Made by a program: the position numbers and the translations under genes
Notes under the pieces: model-generated
Databases searched by the model: none
Told to the model about the DNA's origin: nothing
Seen by the model: the letters and a program-made list of their open reading frames with translations, nothing else
Shown: positions 12,163 to 50,976 of the stretch, in pieces
How the letters are laid out: every line of letters starts with the position of its first letter
How positions within the stretch are numbered: position 1 is the first letter of the stretch
Assembly: GCA_963693365.1 (NCBI GenBank)
Contig: CAVNZM010000002.1
Span: 1,488,001-1,552,000, forward strand
DNA length: 64,000 bases
Direction of reading: 5' to 3'
Source of the DNA: Amoebidium appalachense
Taxonomy: Eukaryota > Ichthyosporea

Positions 12163-13778
12163 ACACATGTACACTCACTACACAGAATGCAGTACAGCAC
12201 ATCTTCTCATTCCACTTTCAGTATCATGATCTTGCTTCTAGACCACAAGCACACAACCACCACACACGCGCTGGGGGAGGGGGGAGGGGTGGGGAGGGTC
12301 GTACCAAATTCTTCTTTTGTTGAGAAAGAGGGGAGGGGGGGGGGGGGGGGGGGGAGGGGGGGGGATTGTACCTGATTGTTTTGTGGTTAATGGAAAACCC
12401 CCATGAGCTGTTGTTGTCCTGCCTGTGCAAGGTGCACACCAGAGGTTTACGAATCACAAGGTCCACGGCATCATTCTTGCTGATCATCCGTGCTACCTGT
12501 GTGCATGCATGTGTGGTGTAAGCGCGTGGCATGCAGTCGTTTTTTGGTTTTTTATGAGGGTCATGGTCTTCTGCCATCACGGGATAGGTACAGGCAGCAT
12601 GTGGTTATGGTAAACAGAGTGAATGTTGTTCGGGGGAGAAGTTGGATAGGAAGGCAATGTAGCGTGTGGGAGCACTAGTGATGGCATATCGTGGGAAGTG
12701 GTTGGTATGCAACTGCATATCATCAGGCTTCAAACTTCTGGTTGTATTGGGATAGCATGAATTGCAGCTCTGGAAGACATAGAGACTTGGAAGAAAAAAA
12801 CGAGCGGAAGGGGTATCTAGGGGGATCTGGTGAATGGTGGCAGGTGAGGCTCTGAAGGGGGGGGGGGGGGGGGGGGATATTAGGCTCTAACATAATAGCC
12901 GAAGCTTAGCTTTATAAGGTCGGACCCAATCCGCAGATAGGTGGGTAATGAATGAGGGCGGGGGGGGGGGGGGGGGGGGGGGGGGGCTTGGGGAGCCCGC
13001 GGGGAGGGGGACCCGTTGGGGCCGAGGGGGGGGGGGGGGAGGGGGGGAGGGGGGCGAGGAGGAGGGACTGGAATGTGTTGCAGAGTACGCAGCGCAAGCT
13101 CACGACAGATAACGCATGCAGAGTTGGCAAAGTTTACGTGCACGGTATTTATACACAAAGAGCATGTCACATAGGTAGTGCCCACCCTCACCAAGGGGGT
13201 GGGTGGGTGGGGGGGGGGGGGGGGGGGGGGTTGAAGGGGGGAAGGACGGGGCAAGTCATCCAGAGGATTCCAGTTTCGGCCCATTTGGGAGACCAGAGGG
13301 AGGGGGGGCAAGGGGAAGGGGGAGGGGGGAAGGGGGCAAGGGGGGGAAGGAGGTAAAATGTGCTACACTGTGACACACACAGCGTTACACACAGGACGGA
13401 TAATGTAACGTGGATTGCACGGCACACAAATAACATGCGCTGTATGCAGAGTGATTCTCAAGGAAGGAGGGGGAGGGGCCCCGGCGAGGGGGGGGGGGGG
13501 GGGGGGGAGGGGGGGGGGGGGCTGGGGAGGGCAGGGGACAGAGGACGGGGAAGACCAAATAGAAGCCGAATTCTTCATTCAAATGAAATGGCCCCGGGTA
13601 GGTGTGGGGGAAAGGGGGTTGGGCGATGTGTGTGTATGCCTATGAGGGGGGGGAGAAGACAAGGGAAGGATGGGAAGGAAAAAATATTGTAGGTGGATAT
13701 CAAGAAAAGATTGGAAATTCAGAGTATAAGGTGGAGAGGGACCAAAAATGGAGGCAGGGAGGGATGGGGGAGCGCGGC

Positions 13779-13849
<71 letters not shown>

Positions 13850-14698
13850 GGGGAGGGGGGGGGGAGGAGACGAGGAGGGGGAGGGGGGAGCGGGCGGGGG
13901 GGGGGGGGGGGGAGGAGGGGGAGCATCTTCCGGAGGCAAACCTTCTTTGAGCGCAGGGTGTCGCATGGTCTTCCATCCACGGCCACTATCTGGTCCCCAT
14001 ACTCGATGCCTGCATGCTGCGCTATGGACCCCTCTACCACCAACGCCACAAACACACCGTAGCCCTTGATCTGAATGAGGAAAGGAGAGTGGTAGTAGGT
14101 TAGTGTTGTTACTGAGGGAGAGAAAAAAGAAAAGAAACAGGGTAGCTTTGGCTTATTACTGGTTGGAGGGGGAGGGGGGGGGGGGGAGGAGAGGGAAGGA
14201 GAGGGGGGGGGGGGGACGGGGGGAAGGGGGTGCGAGAGGGGGGGGGGGGGGGGGGGTGGATGGAGGGTAGGTTATAGGGTTCAACTGTACTGGGGCTTTA
14301 AATTGTAAAAACAAAAACAAACACGAGGCTAGGTTAGGCTGTCACCGATAGCTATGTGGTTGTGTCTACTTGTATGAGGGGTAATCAACGTCAGGTGTAG
14401 TCGGTAATAAGAGGTGTGTGGGTGGGTGGGTGGGGGGCCGGGGGGCAGGGGGGAGGGGGAGGGGGGGGGTTTGGACAGAATATAGAGGGCCAAGATCTAG
14501 AGTGTGTGAAAAACATCCGGTGAGCTAGGGGAGAGGAGAGGGGAAGGGGTAAGGGACCCGGGGGAGGGAGGGAGGGGGGGGGGGGAGAGAGAGAGGGGGG
14601 CAGAGTGTGCTGGTGTGTGTGTGAGTGTGCTGTGCACGTGTGCTTGTGTGTGTGTGTGTTTGAGTTGGTGGGGTGGGGTTGGTTGGGGTGGGTGCCGG

Positions 14699-14741
<43 letters not shown>

Positions 14742-16155
14742 TCAAGTAGCAACGACTGCGCGAGTTTGCAAATGCATGTGCTCGGCAACGTGCACCTGTG
14801 CATGGAGATAGGCTAGAAAGCATGAGGACATTTCCAAAGAAACAAAAAACAAGATAGAGCCACTAGTTGGGGGGGGGGGGGGGGGGGGGGGGGGGGAGGG
14901 AGGGAAGGAGGGAAAACAACAAAAGAACGTAATGCTGTGCATACCCGCTTCACCACCAGGCCATAGTATGTGCGCTTGGGCAGCATCAGCAGATTGTCAT
15001 TGCTGCTGTGCTTGACCAGTCGTACACTGATCTCCTGCTCGTAGCGCGGTGCCTCCCTCTTGCGCCGCTTGGTGATGGCTGCTACCCCTTGAGAGAACCG
15101 GCGCAGGCCTGGGTTGGTGCTTTTGGAGAACGATAGCTGTGCAGAAACAAAAATAGCGTGTGAGAATGTGTCTGCATGCCTCCTCCTTTATCCCCCTCCC
15201 CCCCCCCCCCCCTCCCCGCCCCTCCCCCCCCCCCCCCCCCCCCCCCCCCTTCCTCCTGCCCACCTCTTCTCGGCCTCCCACCACAAACACACACGCACGC
15301 GCGCACACATGCACACACATGCACACACACACACACACGCCCGTGTGCGTGTGCACCCCCCCCCCCCCCCCCCCCCCCTCTCCCCTCCCCCAACAACAAA
15401 AAAAAAAAAAAAAATAGAAAAGAAAAAGGGAAGGAAGGAAAGAAGAAGAAAGGCAGGGAGTGAACGAAAATAAAACTTAAATAACGTGCACTATTGGGAT
15501 GTGTGTGAGCGTGTGTTTGTGCGCGCGTGTGTGTGTTTGTGTGTGTGTGGGTGTATGTGCGTGTGTGCGCTCGCGTATGTGCACACACACAGTGCAAGTG
15601 CTTGCATGCATGGGTGTGCCTGCATGATTGCATGTGCTCATGCAGCGCAGCTACTTTGACTGATAAGACACAACCATGAACTCCCACCTTGCTGCTCAGT
15701 TTGCGAGGCAGGGGCAGGTCACTATCCGTGCTGGGGGGCTTATCCAGCACACTGGATCTCCGTCTTATTGGCTGCCCAACACGCAGGTGTGTGCTGTCTG
15801 CATGGGTGGGTGGTATAACTTAATTACAGTCTCTCGGTTGCACAGAGTTAAAACGGAGTTTCCTGAAAGATGATTTTGTCTGGACGATTGTTGGGCTGCA
15901 GGATATTTATGTGGGTATACATAAGATGTGATATCATGTATCACGTCTTTGGCAGTGCACGGTGCGTTTAATGCAATTATGTGCACCAGATACGTTGGCA
16001 CAGGCAACCTAAATGTTAATGTTGCATAACTCCTTACATACCGCCAGTTATTGTATTTTTCTTGACAATGTGCTACATGTGCGTATTTAGTCCTCTACAT
16101 GTGCCTTTTTTCGCGGCTCTGAAGAGTACTTACTTCTTTTCTTTTCTTTTTTCTT

Positions 16156-16201
<46 letters not shown>

Positions 16202-17475
16202 CGGGGGTGAGGGAGGGGGGAGAACCATAATATTCATGCATGTGGTAATGACAACATTCAGGTACCTGGAATGGGCTCCAGAGAGTCTTGGCTCTGGTTT
16301 GATGCCTGTTGCTGGACTTTCTGCATAGGGATACGAGTCATGTAGTTAAAACAAAAAAGGAAATGCACCAAATGGCGGACATGAGAAACTTTACATCCAC
16401 AACGTAATGAAAAGTAATTAGCATGCTCTATATTACTAGTAAGCAGTGGGTATTCCTGCAATCTACGTAGACATAGTTGGAACGAAAGGCTTTGAACTGC
16501 AGGCAGAAACAGGACCCTCGGGCACGTGGCCGATAATCATCATGGAATGGAGCCGTGTGCTTATGTGCTCATGTTTTAGTGCTCCATTGGCATATGAGCA
16601 TGGGCACATGCATGCGCATGCATGATCGGCATTGGGAACGCATGTGCAGGGCACAGGCGCTCACCAATCTGCTTTCTTTGCTTGCAAGGTGTATCTGACT
16701 CGCGCTTCTCCGTATTTCGGGCTGCTGGTTGCTTGCTGTATTACTCGTTAGGTGCGTCCCTCCCTTGTGTGCCCTGTCTTCCCCCACATTCACTGCACTG
16801 CAGTGAGACAGCCGCCTAGTGATGCGGCCAAAGAGACTGGTGCTTCTCCGAACCGAACCTGCCGTAATTTGTGGTGCATCTGCACGGTGCATAACTGTGT
16901 GAGTAAGGGATGATAAGAGTTGCAAGTCACAACACCGAGTATTTCAATATTTCTAGGAGAGACATCAATAGTAGTCATTTAGTTTCCCGGTAATGCCATG
17001 TGCCGCCTTTGTTCCAAGAGATGCACACACACAGGGAAGATGCCCAACATGGCCTACGCATAAAGGCCAGATTTGCGTTAGAGAGTGGCCACTGAGAGCG
17101 TAATATGAAACGTTGAATGGTAGTCACTGGTATCGTTATTGTTGTATTTGCTCAGGGCACATCCGTGCGTCCAAGTGCGTGTGCGTGTGTGCGTGCCCGT
17201 CAGCAATCAGTCGTAACGCCATCATGTTAAACGCGCCTGGCCGCACGCATGACTATCAGTGGATGGGTTGGACAAAGGGCTGATGCATCAGAACAGCAAT
17301 CGTTGGGGGGGGAATAAAGGGGGGTTAGAGGGTAAAGATTGCGAGAATGCGCTGCATGTTTCCGTGCTCTCGGCCATGTGTCCATGGACTAACTTAGGCG
17401 ATGGCTGTTTGGGCAGAACATAATACCTGCCACAGTTTCCACTGTTTCCTCAGCGATGCTCTTTCCTGAAGCCAT
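10136..17475 (-). CDS. Syntenin-like tandem-PDZ adaptor
   Basis: Nine exons on the minus strand: 17427-17475, 16266-16320, 15688-15763, 14945-15136, 13942-14070, 12372-12496, 11712-11779, 10897-11038, 10136-10325. All junctions are in phase and give 341 residues plus stop. An N-terminal region of about 105 residues, basic and Ser-rich, is followed by PDZ1 (ISVRLVKH... YYGLVVKR... GVFVALVVEGSIAQHAGIEYGDQIVAVDG) and, only a few residues later, PDZ2 (VCTLHRQ... SWGFSI... NSPADIAKL... ILTVNGEWV). Two PDZ domains with almost no linker and a short C-terminal tail is the syntenin layout (human syntenin-1 is 298 residues). Syntenin PDZ domains bind peptide C-termini and PI(4,5)P2 at the plasma membrane. 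The tail here (about 60 residues) is longer than in syntenin. Another tandem-PDZ protein is possible, but the fold is clear. Confidence 0.75.
12100..12160. repeat. (AC)n microsatellite after a C run
   Basis: About 30 AC repeats preceded by a run of C, in the intron between the syntenin-like exons at 12372-12496 and 11712-11779. Confidence 0.95.
13066..13470 (-). repeat. Two diverged SINE-like copies, short subtype
   Basis: Two segments (about 13066-13165 and 13346-13470), each next to long G runs, resemble the minus-strand short-subtype element at 62605. Shared features are a G run followed by an AATGTG(T) start, a CAGAGT segment and, in the second copy, GATTCTCAAGG at the far end. They lie in an intron of the syntenin-like gene. 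Confidence 0.4.
13782..13848. repeat. (GT)n microsatellite
   Basis: About 33 GT repeats followed by G-rich sequence in the intron between the syntenin-like exons at 13942 and 12372. Confidence 0.95.
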
Positions 17476-18645
17476 ATTGATGTGTGCGGCGTTCCTCTCT
17501 TGGTATAAGAAAAAATATGGGATAGTGATGAGAATCCAAGGTTGATTATCGATTCACGTGTTGGGTATAAGACGGAAAGGCTGACAGGTCGTTAGGCCAA
17601 CTGATCAGCTTCTCTCCACAGCAGGTTGCATCGACTCAAGCCACAGGTTTTTCGCTGAGCCAACCGTTCTAAAACATCACTAAACTCTATATGACTCTCT
17701 TCACGTGAAAAGATGTTTGTAAAATCGCGATTCGGAGTGGTTATTCAAGAAAGATGAGCTACATCACTGTGGGGAAGCTAAAGGGGGCCCTACATATACG
17801 GTGGATATGCACGCTGCAGCCTCACGGACAGGAGGATCGTATTGAGGGTAGCGGGAAGAGGCCTAGATTGACCTTGCTATAAATACATCCTATTGGTGGA
17901 TCTATAATAAATGATGCCTCGTAAGCCAAACAGTTCGCACAATGTCTTTTTAAAATGTTTTGATTCGTTATTTATCACACTACGTTGTATCTGGTCTGAC
18001 AGGATGACACTACCATCGAAGTTTCCGAGCCGTATGGCTGCCAAGGTCTCTTGCTCAGAGTAGGAGGCCTTGCTGGCTGCCTGGCAGCACGCGCCGCGGG
18101 TGGCTGCACCATGTCCTCACCGTGACTGAATCAGCGAAATATGTGAACACCGTCAACACACATAAATAAAACCTATAAATTGAAAAAGAGTGCCTCTATA
18201 ATTTATTTTGCATCGGAAGGCACATTTGCTGCCCGATGCGCCGGAGCTGGAATGCTGCTCGAGGCCATGATCCTCAGGACCCCAAGCTTGCAATTGTACC
18301 GGTGCTGATCAGATTGGGAGGGGTACATGCATATGTGTATGCGCGTGTGTGTACAAGCCCTTGCGGCGTGTGTGCACAGTCCGCACTTGCGTGTGCACGT
18401 GTGCACAGGTCCGCAAGCGTGTGTGCACAGCCTCCTTGTGCATCCATGTGTGGTGCACCTAATTAGCAGGATATGTGCTATTTAGCCATGCGCTTTCACG
18501 CTAATTATTAGTTACTATATGCTACGTGCTTTTGACAGCCAACGTGAATCTTGAATCTGCTCAAAATGGGACGGTGCCAACCTCGAACAACATGAGCTTG
18601 AGGATCTGAATTGAAGCGCTTCGAAGCCAGATGCCTTACCAAGGT

Positions 18646-18686
<41 letters not shown>

Positions 18687-18712
18687 GGTGGGGAGGGGCT
18701 GCGGGAGGGGAG

Positions 18713-18746
<34 letters not shown>

Positions 18747-20580
18747 CAGAATCCACGGTTAGCTTGGTGAGAGGGGGCCGAGGGGCGAGCAGGTGCCGCC
18801 CGAGTGAGAGGAACGCACCTGCAGATTAGTCCTCAGAGTCCCTCCCCATGAACCCTCAGCCAAAATTTAACTTCCGGTTGTCCTCGTGCAAATAAAAGCG
18901 TGTAAACCCCCTCGTGTTTGCGTAAATCCGTCGACATTCGAAAATTCCTGGGCTGCATACCAACAGGGTTTCAAAATGTGTGACATGTGGCTCATCGGGC
19001 AAAAAAAAAAAAAAAAAAAGAAGAAAAGAAAAGAAAGAAAGAAAAAGAACACCAATGCAGGCACCAAGAAAGTTTGAAAGTCGCTGCAGGCACCAAGAAA
19101 GTTTGAAAGTCGCCGCAGGCCATGGATGCTATTGGAAGGTTGCCAAACTAGTAGTCTCCGTACTATGCCTGTGGTAGTGCCTGAAAAAGCTCTTTTTGTG
19201 TTTACAGCGTAGCTGAGAGCTTTTTATGTGGTCAGTGAGACGCTAGAGCACAAAAAACTCAATGCTTTGTGGAATTGGGCGTCCTTTCGAGGGTTTTCAG
19301 CAAAATTACACCCCACCCGAACACGATTTGCTCTGAGAACAGTACTGTAAGAGAGTTTATGTAACGCATAAGTTCATGTTCTGGGCACATTTCAGCCGAT
19401 AGTTAGCTAGTATTAGCGTCCTGCTTTGTGGGGCACTGTTCCTGACAACAACAAGCACGCCTGCTCTAGCATTCCACGGTGCCTGTTTGGTTGATCTTAC
19501 AGGTCCATCCCTACTGCAAAAGGGTGCAGGCGCCAGCTATCTACAGCAGTTAACTTCCAGTCACCGAGGTATGGGTGTGCCCCTCCCTCTGCACCCCTCT
19601 CCCTTCTAGCCCCACCACTCGTTCTGTGTTGTCCCTGTGTGATTTCTTCCTCCTCCTTTGGCCCACGGTTTGTCTGTCGTCTGGCGTGGGAAGTGTGTGC
19701 GTGTAAATGTTGTTCAAGTGTGTTGCTCGCGAAATGCGGAAAACAATAAGCTCCCTCTAATCCGGTACACAGGCAAAGGCAAAACCAATACCACAACCTT
19801 TACCGTTCCCCTTGTCATGTAAGCTGTTATGTTCCTGTTTTCTTGCTTGTGCCCTGTTTGCCTGCTCCTTAGGTAACCCAGTCGTGAACACCTCGTTTCC
19901 TGTAGCTTTACCCACGGGGGAGCTTCCCAGAAGCCCCGTCTCCTGAGGTCCTATCTATATTTTTCTTGCTTCTGCTTACTGCTGCAATTTTAACCCCCGG
20001 CCTTTCCTACTGCCCTTGCCTGCATAAGTAACCCTGCTCGTCTCTGATCAAGACGGGTGACCTACCCATGTTCAAATGAAACAGCATCTGAGTTGGGTTT
20101 CGTTAACGAGATGAATAGGTCGAAACTCGGGTACTGTGGATGACGTGGCCCCCCCCTGAGGATGGGCTCTGCTTATTATGCATACTCTGTATGTATGGCT
20201 TGCATTCTGCATCGTGTTATCCGTTTGTTCATGTGTACTTCGTACTTTATGACGCATTCAACCCCCCCCCCCCCCCCCCCCCCTTCCCCCGTCCATTCCT
20301 GCGCCACCCACCCGTTCAGGGTTGAGGGTCTCAGTTCGAGTACTGTGGTTCATGCCCCCCCCCCCCCCCCCCCCCCTCCCCCCTCGAGAATTGGCTCTAC
20401 GGTTTATTAAATTTTCTGGGTTCTTTCGTTTTTAAGTGCAAGTGGAAGTAGGTCACTGTGCATAGCTATAGTCAAGCATGCTTCATCTGCGCGGTTCTGT
20501 TTCTAGGCTGGGTGGTTGTCTATCTGCACAGTGCTAAATGATTTTTTTTTCTCGAGCAGGCCGGGTGTGCCATAGTCATC
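17476..20580. other. Divergent intergenic region between syntenin-like and PLAT-PIPK A genes
   Basis: The two flanking genes are transcribed away from each other, so this 3.1 kb should hold both promoters. I see unique sequence at 17476-18600, G runs at 18644-18743, an A/G-rich stretch at 18998-19050, two copies of a roughly 29-base direct repeat at 19055-19118, and a SINE-like element at 20021-20284. No TATA box or other core element was convincing. Confidence 0.5.
20021..20284 (+). repeat. SINE-like element, near full length, poly-C end
   Basis: The 5' part (GCATAAGTAACCCTGCTCGT, then GATCAAGACGGG, then GGTCGAAACTCG) matches the element at 27945-28246. The 3' part (CTGAGGATGGGCTCTGCTTAT) matches all other copies, but is the short subtype lacking the GATGTTGCATACTTGAATG segment. 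It ends in GCATTCAA followed by about 26 C. The GGTCGAAACTC stretch resembles a polymerase III B box, which is suggestive only. Confidence 0.65.
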
Positions 20581-34443
<13,863 letters not shown>

Positions 34444-34672
34444 AATTTCCAGGTACAAAATTGCACATTTGTGATTGAAAGTAATAAATGCGTCATGGGT
34501 CATTCGAGTTGTCTTGTTGCTTGATTTTGGAAACAGGCCACTCTGATCAGCCGAGTAGACGTACATGTCAGATAATGTTGATTGATTTGAGTGTGTATCA
34601 CGTCAGATGTAGATAGAACGGGTGAGTGGGAGAGTGGATGGAGAAGAAAGGGAAAGAGATGCTCGAAGGGAA

Positions 34673-34711
<39 letters not shown>

Positions 34712-35467
34712 TATCTAACCTGAGGCTGTAACATGGGAAAATCCGAACTCTCTTCGTGTAGGTAAACAGTTGCAGATGATTGTTATTTGTTTCCGGCTGT
34801 TTCAATTCAAAATTCTTCTCCTTTTTGCTTGTTTTTGTAGGTTGTACTGCATGATATAGCGTGTGTACACGAGGATTAAGTGGCTTGACAGGTGTACATA
34901 TTTTGTGTTAATTATTTGGAGTCGCCACACAATGATAGAGTAATTAAGAAATATTGGAGTAGTATACGCTTAATAGCTGATTGACTAATGAATTTAGCAT
35001 TACACTACATAGAAATGTGCAATTGTTAGCTTTCTCCCCCGGCCTCTAATATAAACTGTAGATATCCCATCTCCCGCATGGCAATATGAACATGTATCGG
35101 TGGTACCGGTAGGTGTTTGGGGGTGCTAGAAATAACCCTTAGCTTTGCTTCAAAGATGGGCTATTTAGGCCTGCCAGTGGTCCCACAGTCCTTGGAAAAA
35201 CAATAAATCTAACGTACATTGAAAATCAAGAGCCAAGAAATTGCACGCGTGCCGTCTTTGAATTTGTGTAGTTGCATTTCTAGTTGCTGGTGGTGGAGGC
35301 CCCCAAGAGAGGGTTGCGCAGCCAAGAAAGGCGCAAAAGGGGAGGGGGGGGAGGGGGGTGCATTCGGGGGACCGAAACAGGAATGAGAACGTGGTAGTGG
35401 TGGTGGTGGCGCGTGTGTGTGTCAGTGTACGTGTTTTTGTGTGTGTTTGTGTGTGTGTGGTGGTGGT

Positions 35468-35510
<43 letters not shown>

Positions 35511-35995
35511 TGTGCGCGTGTGTACACATGTGTAGGATAGTCTGCATGCGTGGGGGGGGGGGGGGGGGGGCGCCTGTGCTGTCCATGGCCCGGGCCCAGC
35601 GGTTGCATATGCCGTGCACCCGGCCGGGACACGGGATCTGCGATTGGTGCGCCGCCCCTTGGTGATGATTAGCTAATCGCCGAATTTAGTTACTCCCACA
35701 TACGGATATCGGCATGTGCCATGCATGACCTTTAACCAGTTAGGCGCTCGCGACGGCTGCTAGGAATCTATTTAGCAATCACCTGATCCCGTACATACAG
35801 CCGTAGTCACATTTTTCACTTCGCTTCCGTTTTCTACAAACCGTCTGCTCCACAATTGCAACTCAGCTGGAGTGAGATAACTAGCAAAGAGATTCTGTGC
35901 CGCAACAAAGCGTGGTCTTGCAGCCGTTATTTAAGTCCTAAGTATACCCAAAAAGTTCAGCTCACATCTCCGCCGAAAGCCTTCCTCGTTAATCG
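34444..35995. other. Intergenic region between the two PLAT-PIPK genes
   Basis: It starts with the A-gene 3' UTR (AATAAA at 34483-34488). There are G runs at 34672-34709, 35468-35507 and 35551-35570 and a (GT)n-rich tract at 35395-35460. The 5' flank of the B gene (35640-35995) is unique sequence without an obvious core promoter; a stop codon at 35990 in frame with the B ATG fixes its start. Confidence 0.6.
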
Positions 35996-48421
<12,426 letters not shown>

Positions 48422-48496
48422 AGAAGAAATATATACTTATACAAACATATACTTACACACACGTCCGCACACACGTGCGCGCACACACACACTTAG

Positions 48497-48537
<41 letters not shown>

Positions 48538-49728
48538 ATGTATATGCACACGTACACACACACACACACAGACACATGTATATGCACACGTACACACACA
48601 CACACACAGACACATGTATATGCACACGAAAACACACACACACACAGACACATGTATATGCACACGTGCACAGGCACGTGTACGCGCACGCATACGCATA
48701 CGTACACACACAGAGAGAGAGACACACACTCACACTTGTCAGGATGTATGAACTAAGATGTATGTTATGCTCGTAGGCTTGGACTAGACAGACGTAGTTA
48801 TTAGCGCTCCCGTGGACCGGGTGTCTCTAGAAAAGCACCGTATCTGAATGGGAATGATATTGTGGTATTGATTGGCCATACAACATCGAGTGTTTTGTGT
48901 TTCTGACCACGCAGGCAGGCACGATTTTGGACGTATGTACACAGGCGCATCCAATAGGGGCCTTCATTCATAACCTACATGTAGATAGGAACCTGATGAT
49001 CTTATACCTGTATTTCGTTGCGTACATATGTATGTATGAAGTCTGCCTTGCCTGTTGTATATCATTGAGTTGTAGATCCAATTGGATATCATTCCCGTTT
49101 AAAGAGTATGCGACATTGGTAGCATATAGCTATGATGTTGCGCATGCATAAAATCCCTTCTTTCAACGTTGCTAACGGCTTAGTTAATTGCCAGTTTGGA
49201 GCCTTTAGCCGTGTTTGTATGTACTATGTAGTGCTTTTACTATGTTTAGATGTAAAAAGCATATTCCTCGTTAATAAATAACAGCTCAGACCTGGATTGG
49301 TTTGAATTGTTGTTTCTCGTGTATGTGCATGCAGTGTAATATTAGACGGTGTACACATGTGTGTGTGTGTGTGTGCGCGTTTTGTTTGTACAAATGGATG
49401 GGTGAGTGTACTGCCCTTGTTGGACGTCAGTGCCCTCGTGCCGGGCCACCAGAGACGTGGATCCCTTGTACGTACATGATTGATTTGAATGTTGCAATTG
49501 TTCACTTCTTTCCGTGATGTTAGCCTCTATTAATTAAGGTCTCTTCACCTTTTTTTTTTTTTTTTTTTTCAGGCCCAGCTGTGTGTGTGCGTGCGTGTGC
49601 GTGTGTGTGTGTGCGCTCGCGTGTGTGTGCCTGTGTGTGTGTGCCTGTGTGCCTACGGTGTGTGCGTTTAAGCGGGCGACGGGGAAGGGGTGGGTGCACA
49701 TGGGCCGGGTGGGTAGTTGTACATGTGT

Positions 49729-49788
<60 letters not shown>

Positions 49789-50976
49789 AGGGGGGGGGGG
49801 GGGGGGGGGGGGGGGATTTTAAGGTGGGGATCTGGATCGGAAGGCATGGGAGCCCCCCCCCCCCCCCCCGGCAGAAAACAAACACCATCTAGTTGAACGA
49901 AGGTTTTTGACGGCTGCAGAACGGGTGGCGAGGTGGCCAACGCTGTATCATAGTGTGATAATCCAAAGCCTAGGTGGCGTATATCAGGGGCTGCCGAGTT
50001 GCTTTTAAATAGCCACTATAGCATGCACATGGGCACGATTCAGCAAATTCAAGGTGTGCCGAAGTTTTTTTCTTTTTTTTTTTTTTTTTCTTTTTTTGTT
50101 GTTGTTGGTATGTTTGTGTGTGTACATGTGTGTGTGTGTGTGTGTGTGCGTGTGTGTGTAGGGGGGGGGGGGGGGGGGGGGGGGGGGAGGGGGGGGGGGG
50201 GGCGTAGGCAACTGAGGCATATTGTAAAAAATGATTAAAAATAATGACTTTCAAACTGATACGTGCATATCGGGGTTCACTGTGGCTCCAGTGAGTAGAA
50301 ATCAGGTGTTATAGGCACTGGGCAGCCTTTACAACAGTGTTCTACAAGCGGGTAGTTGGCTGCAAAATCTAATTGGTATTAGTGAACCGTATGGATGTGG
50401 GATTGGACATGCTGTTACCCTACAAATCTGAAAGCGAGTTTTTTGACCCGGGGCCGTAGCAAACACCAAATGCAGCTCGATCTACTAAGTCTTGAAGGCC
50501 ATAGTGGTACGTGTGGCATTACCTTTATAGTGTGGAACATACTGTTTCAAGTATCATCAGTACCTTTTTGAAAAGCGGAAGACAACACGATTCATTATTA
50601 ATCTGTGCATGAGTAAACTTCGTTAAAATTCAAACCCTTGTATAATGGGATGCATGCCATGACTAGCTAGTTATTCATATACATACAATATCATACAAAC
50701 AACCCACTGTGTCAATTTCATAACTATGCTGAAATACATTCCCCTCTTGGTGAAGAACATTACAGGTGGCCACCCAAAAATAGCCTTATTGGGAAAAAAT
50801 ATTAGAAAAACCTCGGTGAAAGAAATAACCACGAAGTCTCATTGTGAAATACATGCCATAGTGTTGTATGGGCTGGCTACTGTAATAAATTATACTAGTC
50901 TAAGGCATTTGCATCACAGTGCCGCAACCTGATTGGGTGCCAACCCCACAAGCTTGTAACCGTTACTATTAAAAGT
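48422..50976. other. Intergenic region between convergent PLAT-PIPK B and lipase pseudogene
   Basis: It contains an (AC)n-rich tract at 48500-48720 with four copies of CAGACACATGTATATGCACA, a T run at 49550-49569, (GT)n plus G run at 49738-49815, a second (GT)n plus G run at 50115-50202, and AT-rich unique sequence at 50230-50976. No gene was recognised. Confidence 0.6.

Noticed and set aside
20000-20140. Possible tRNA gene because of a B-box-like GGTCGAAACTC
   Set aside because: No cloverleaf or A box could be built; the sequence recurs at 27945 as part of the interspersed repeat.
48453-48756. Repeated 40-base units around CAGACACATGTATATGCACA, considered as a CRISPR-like array
   Set aside because: Spacers are only AC repeats, the genome is eukaryotic, and units are an ordinary compound microsatellite.
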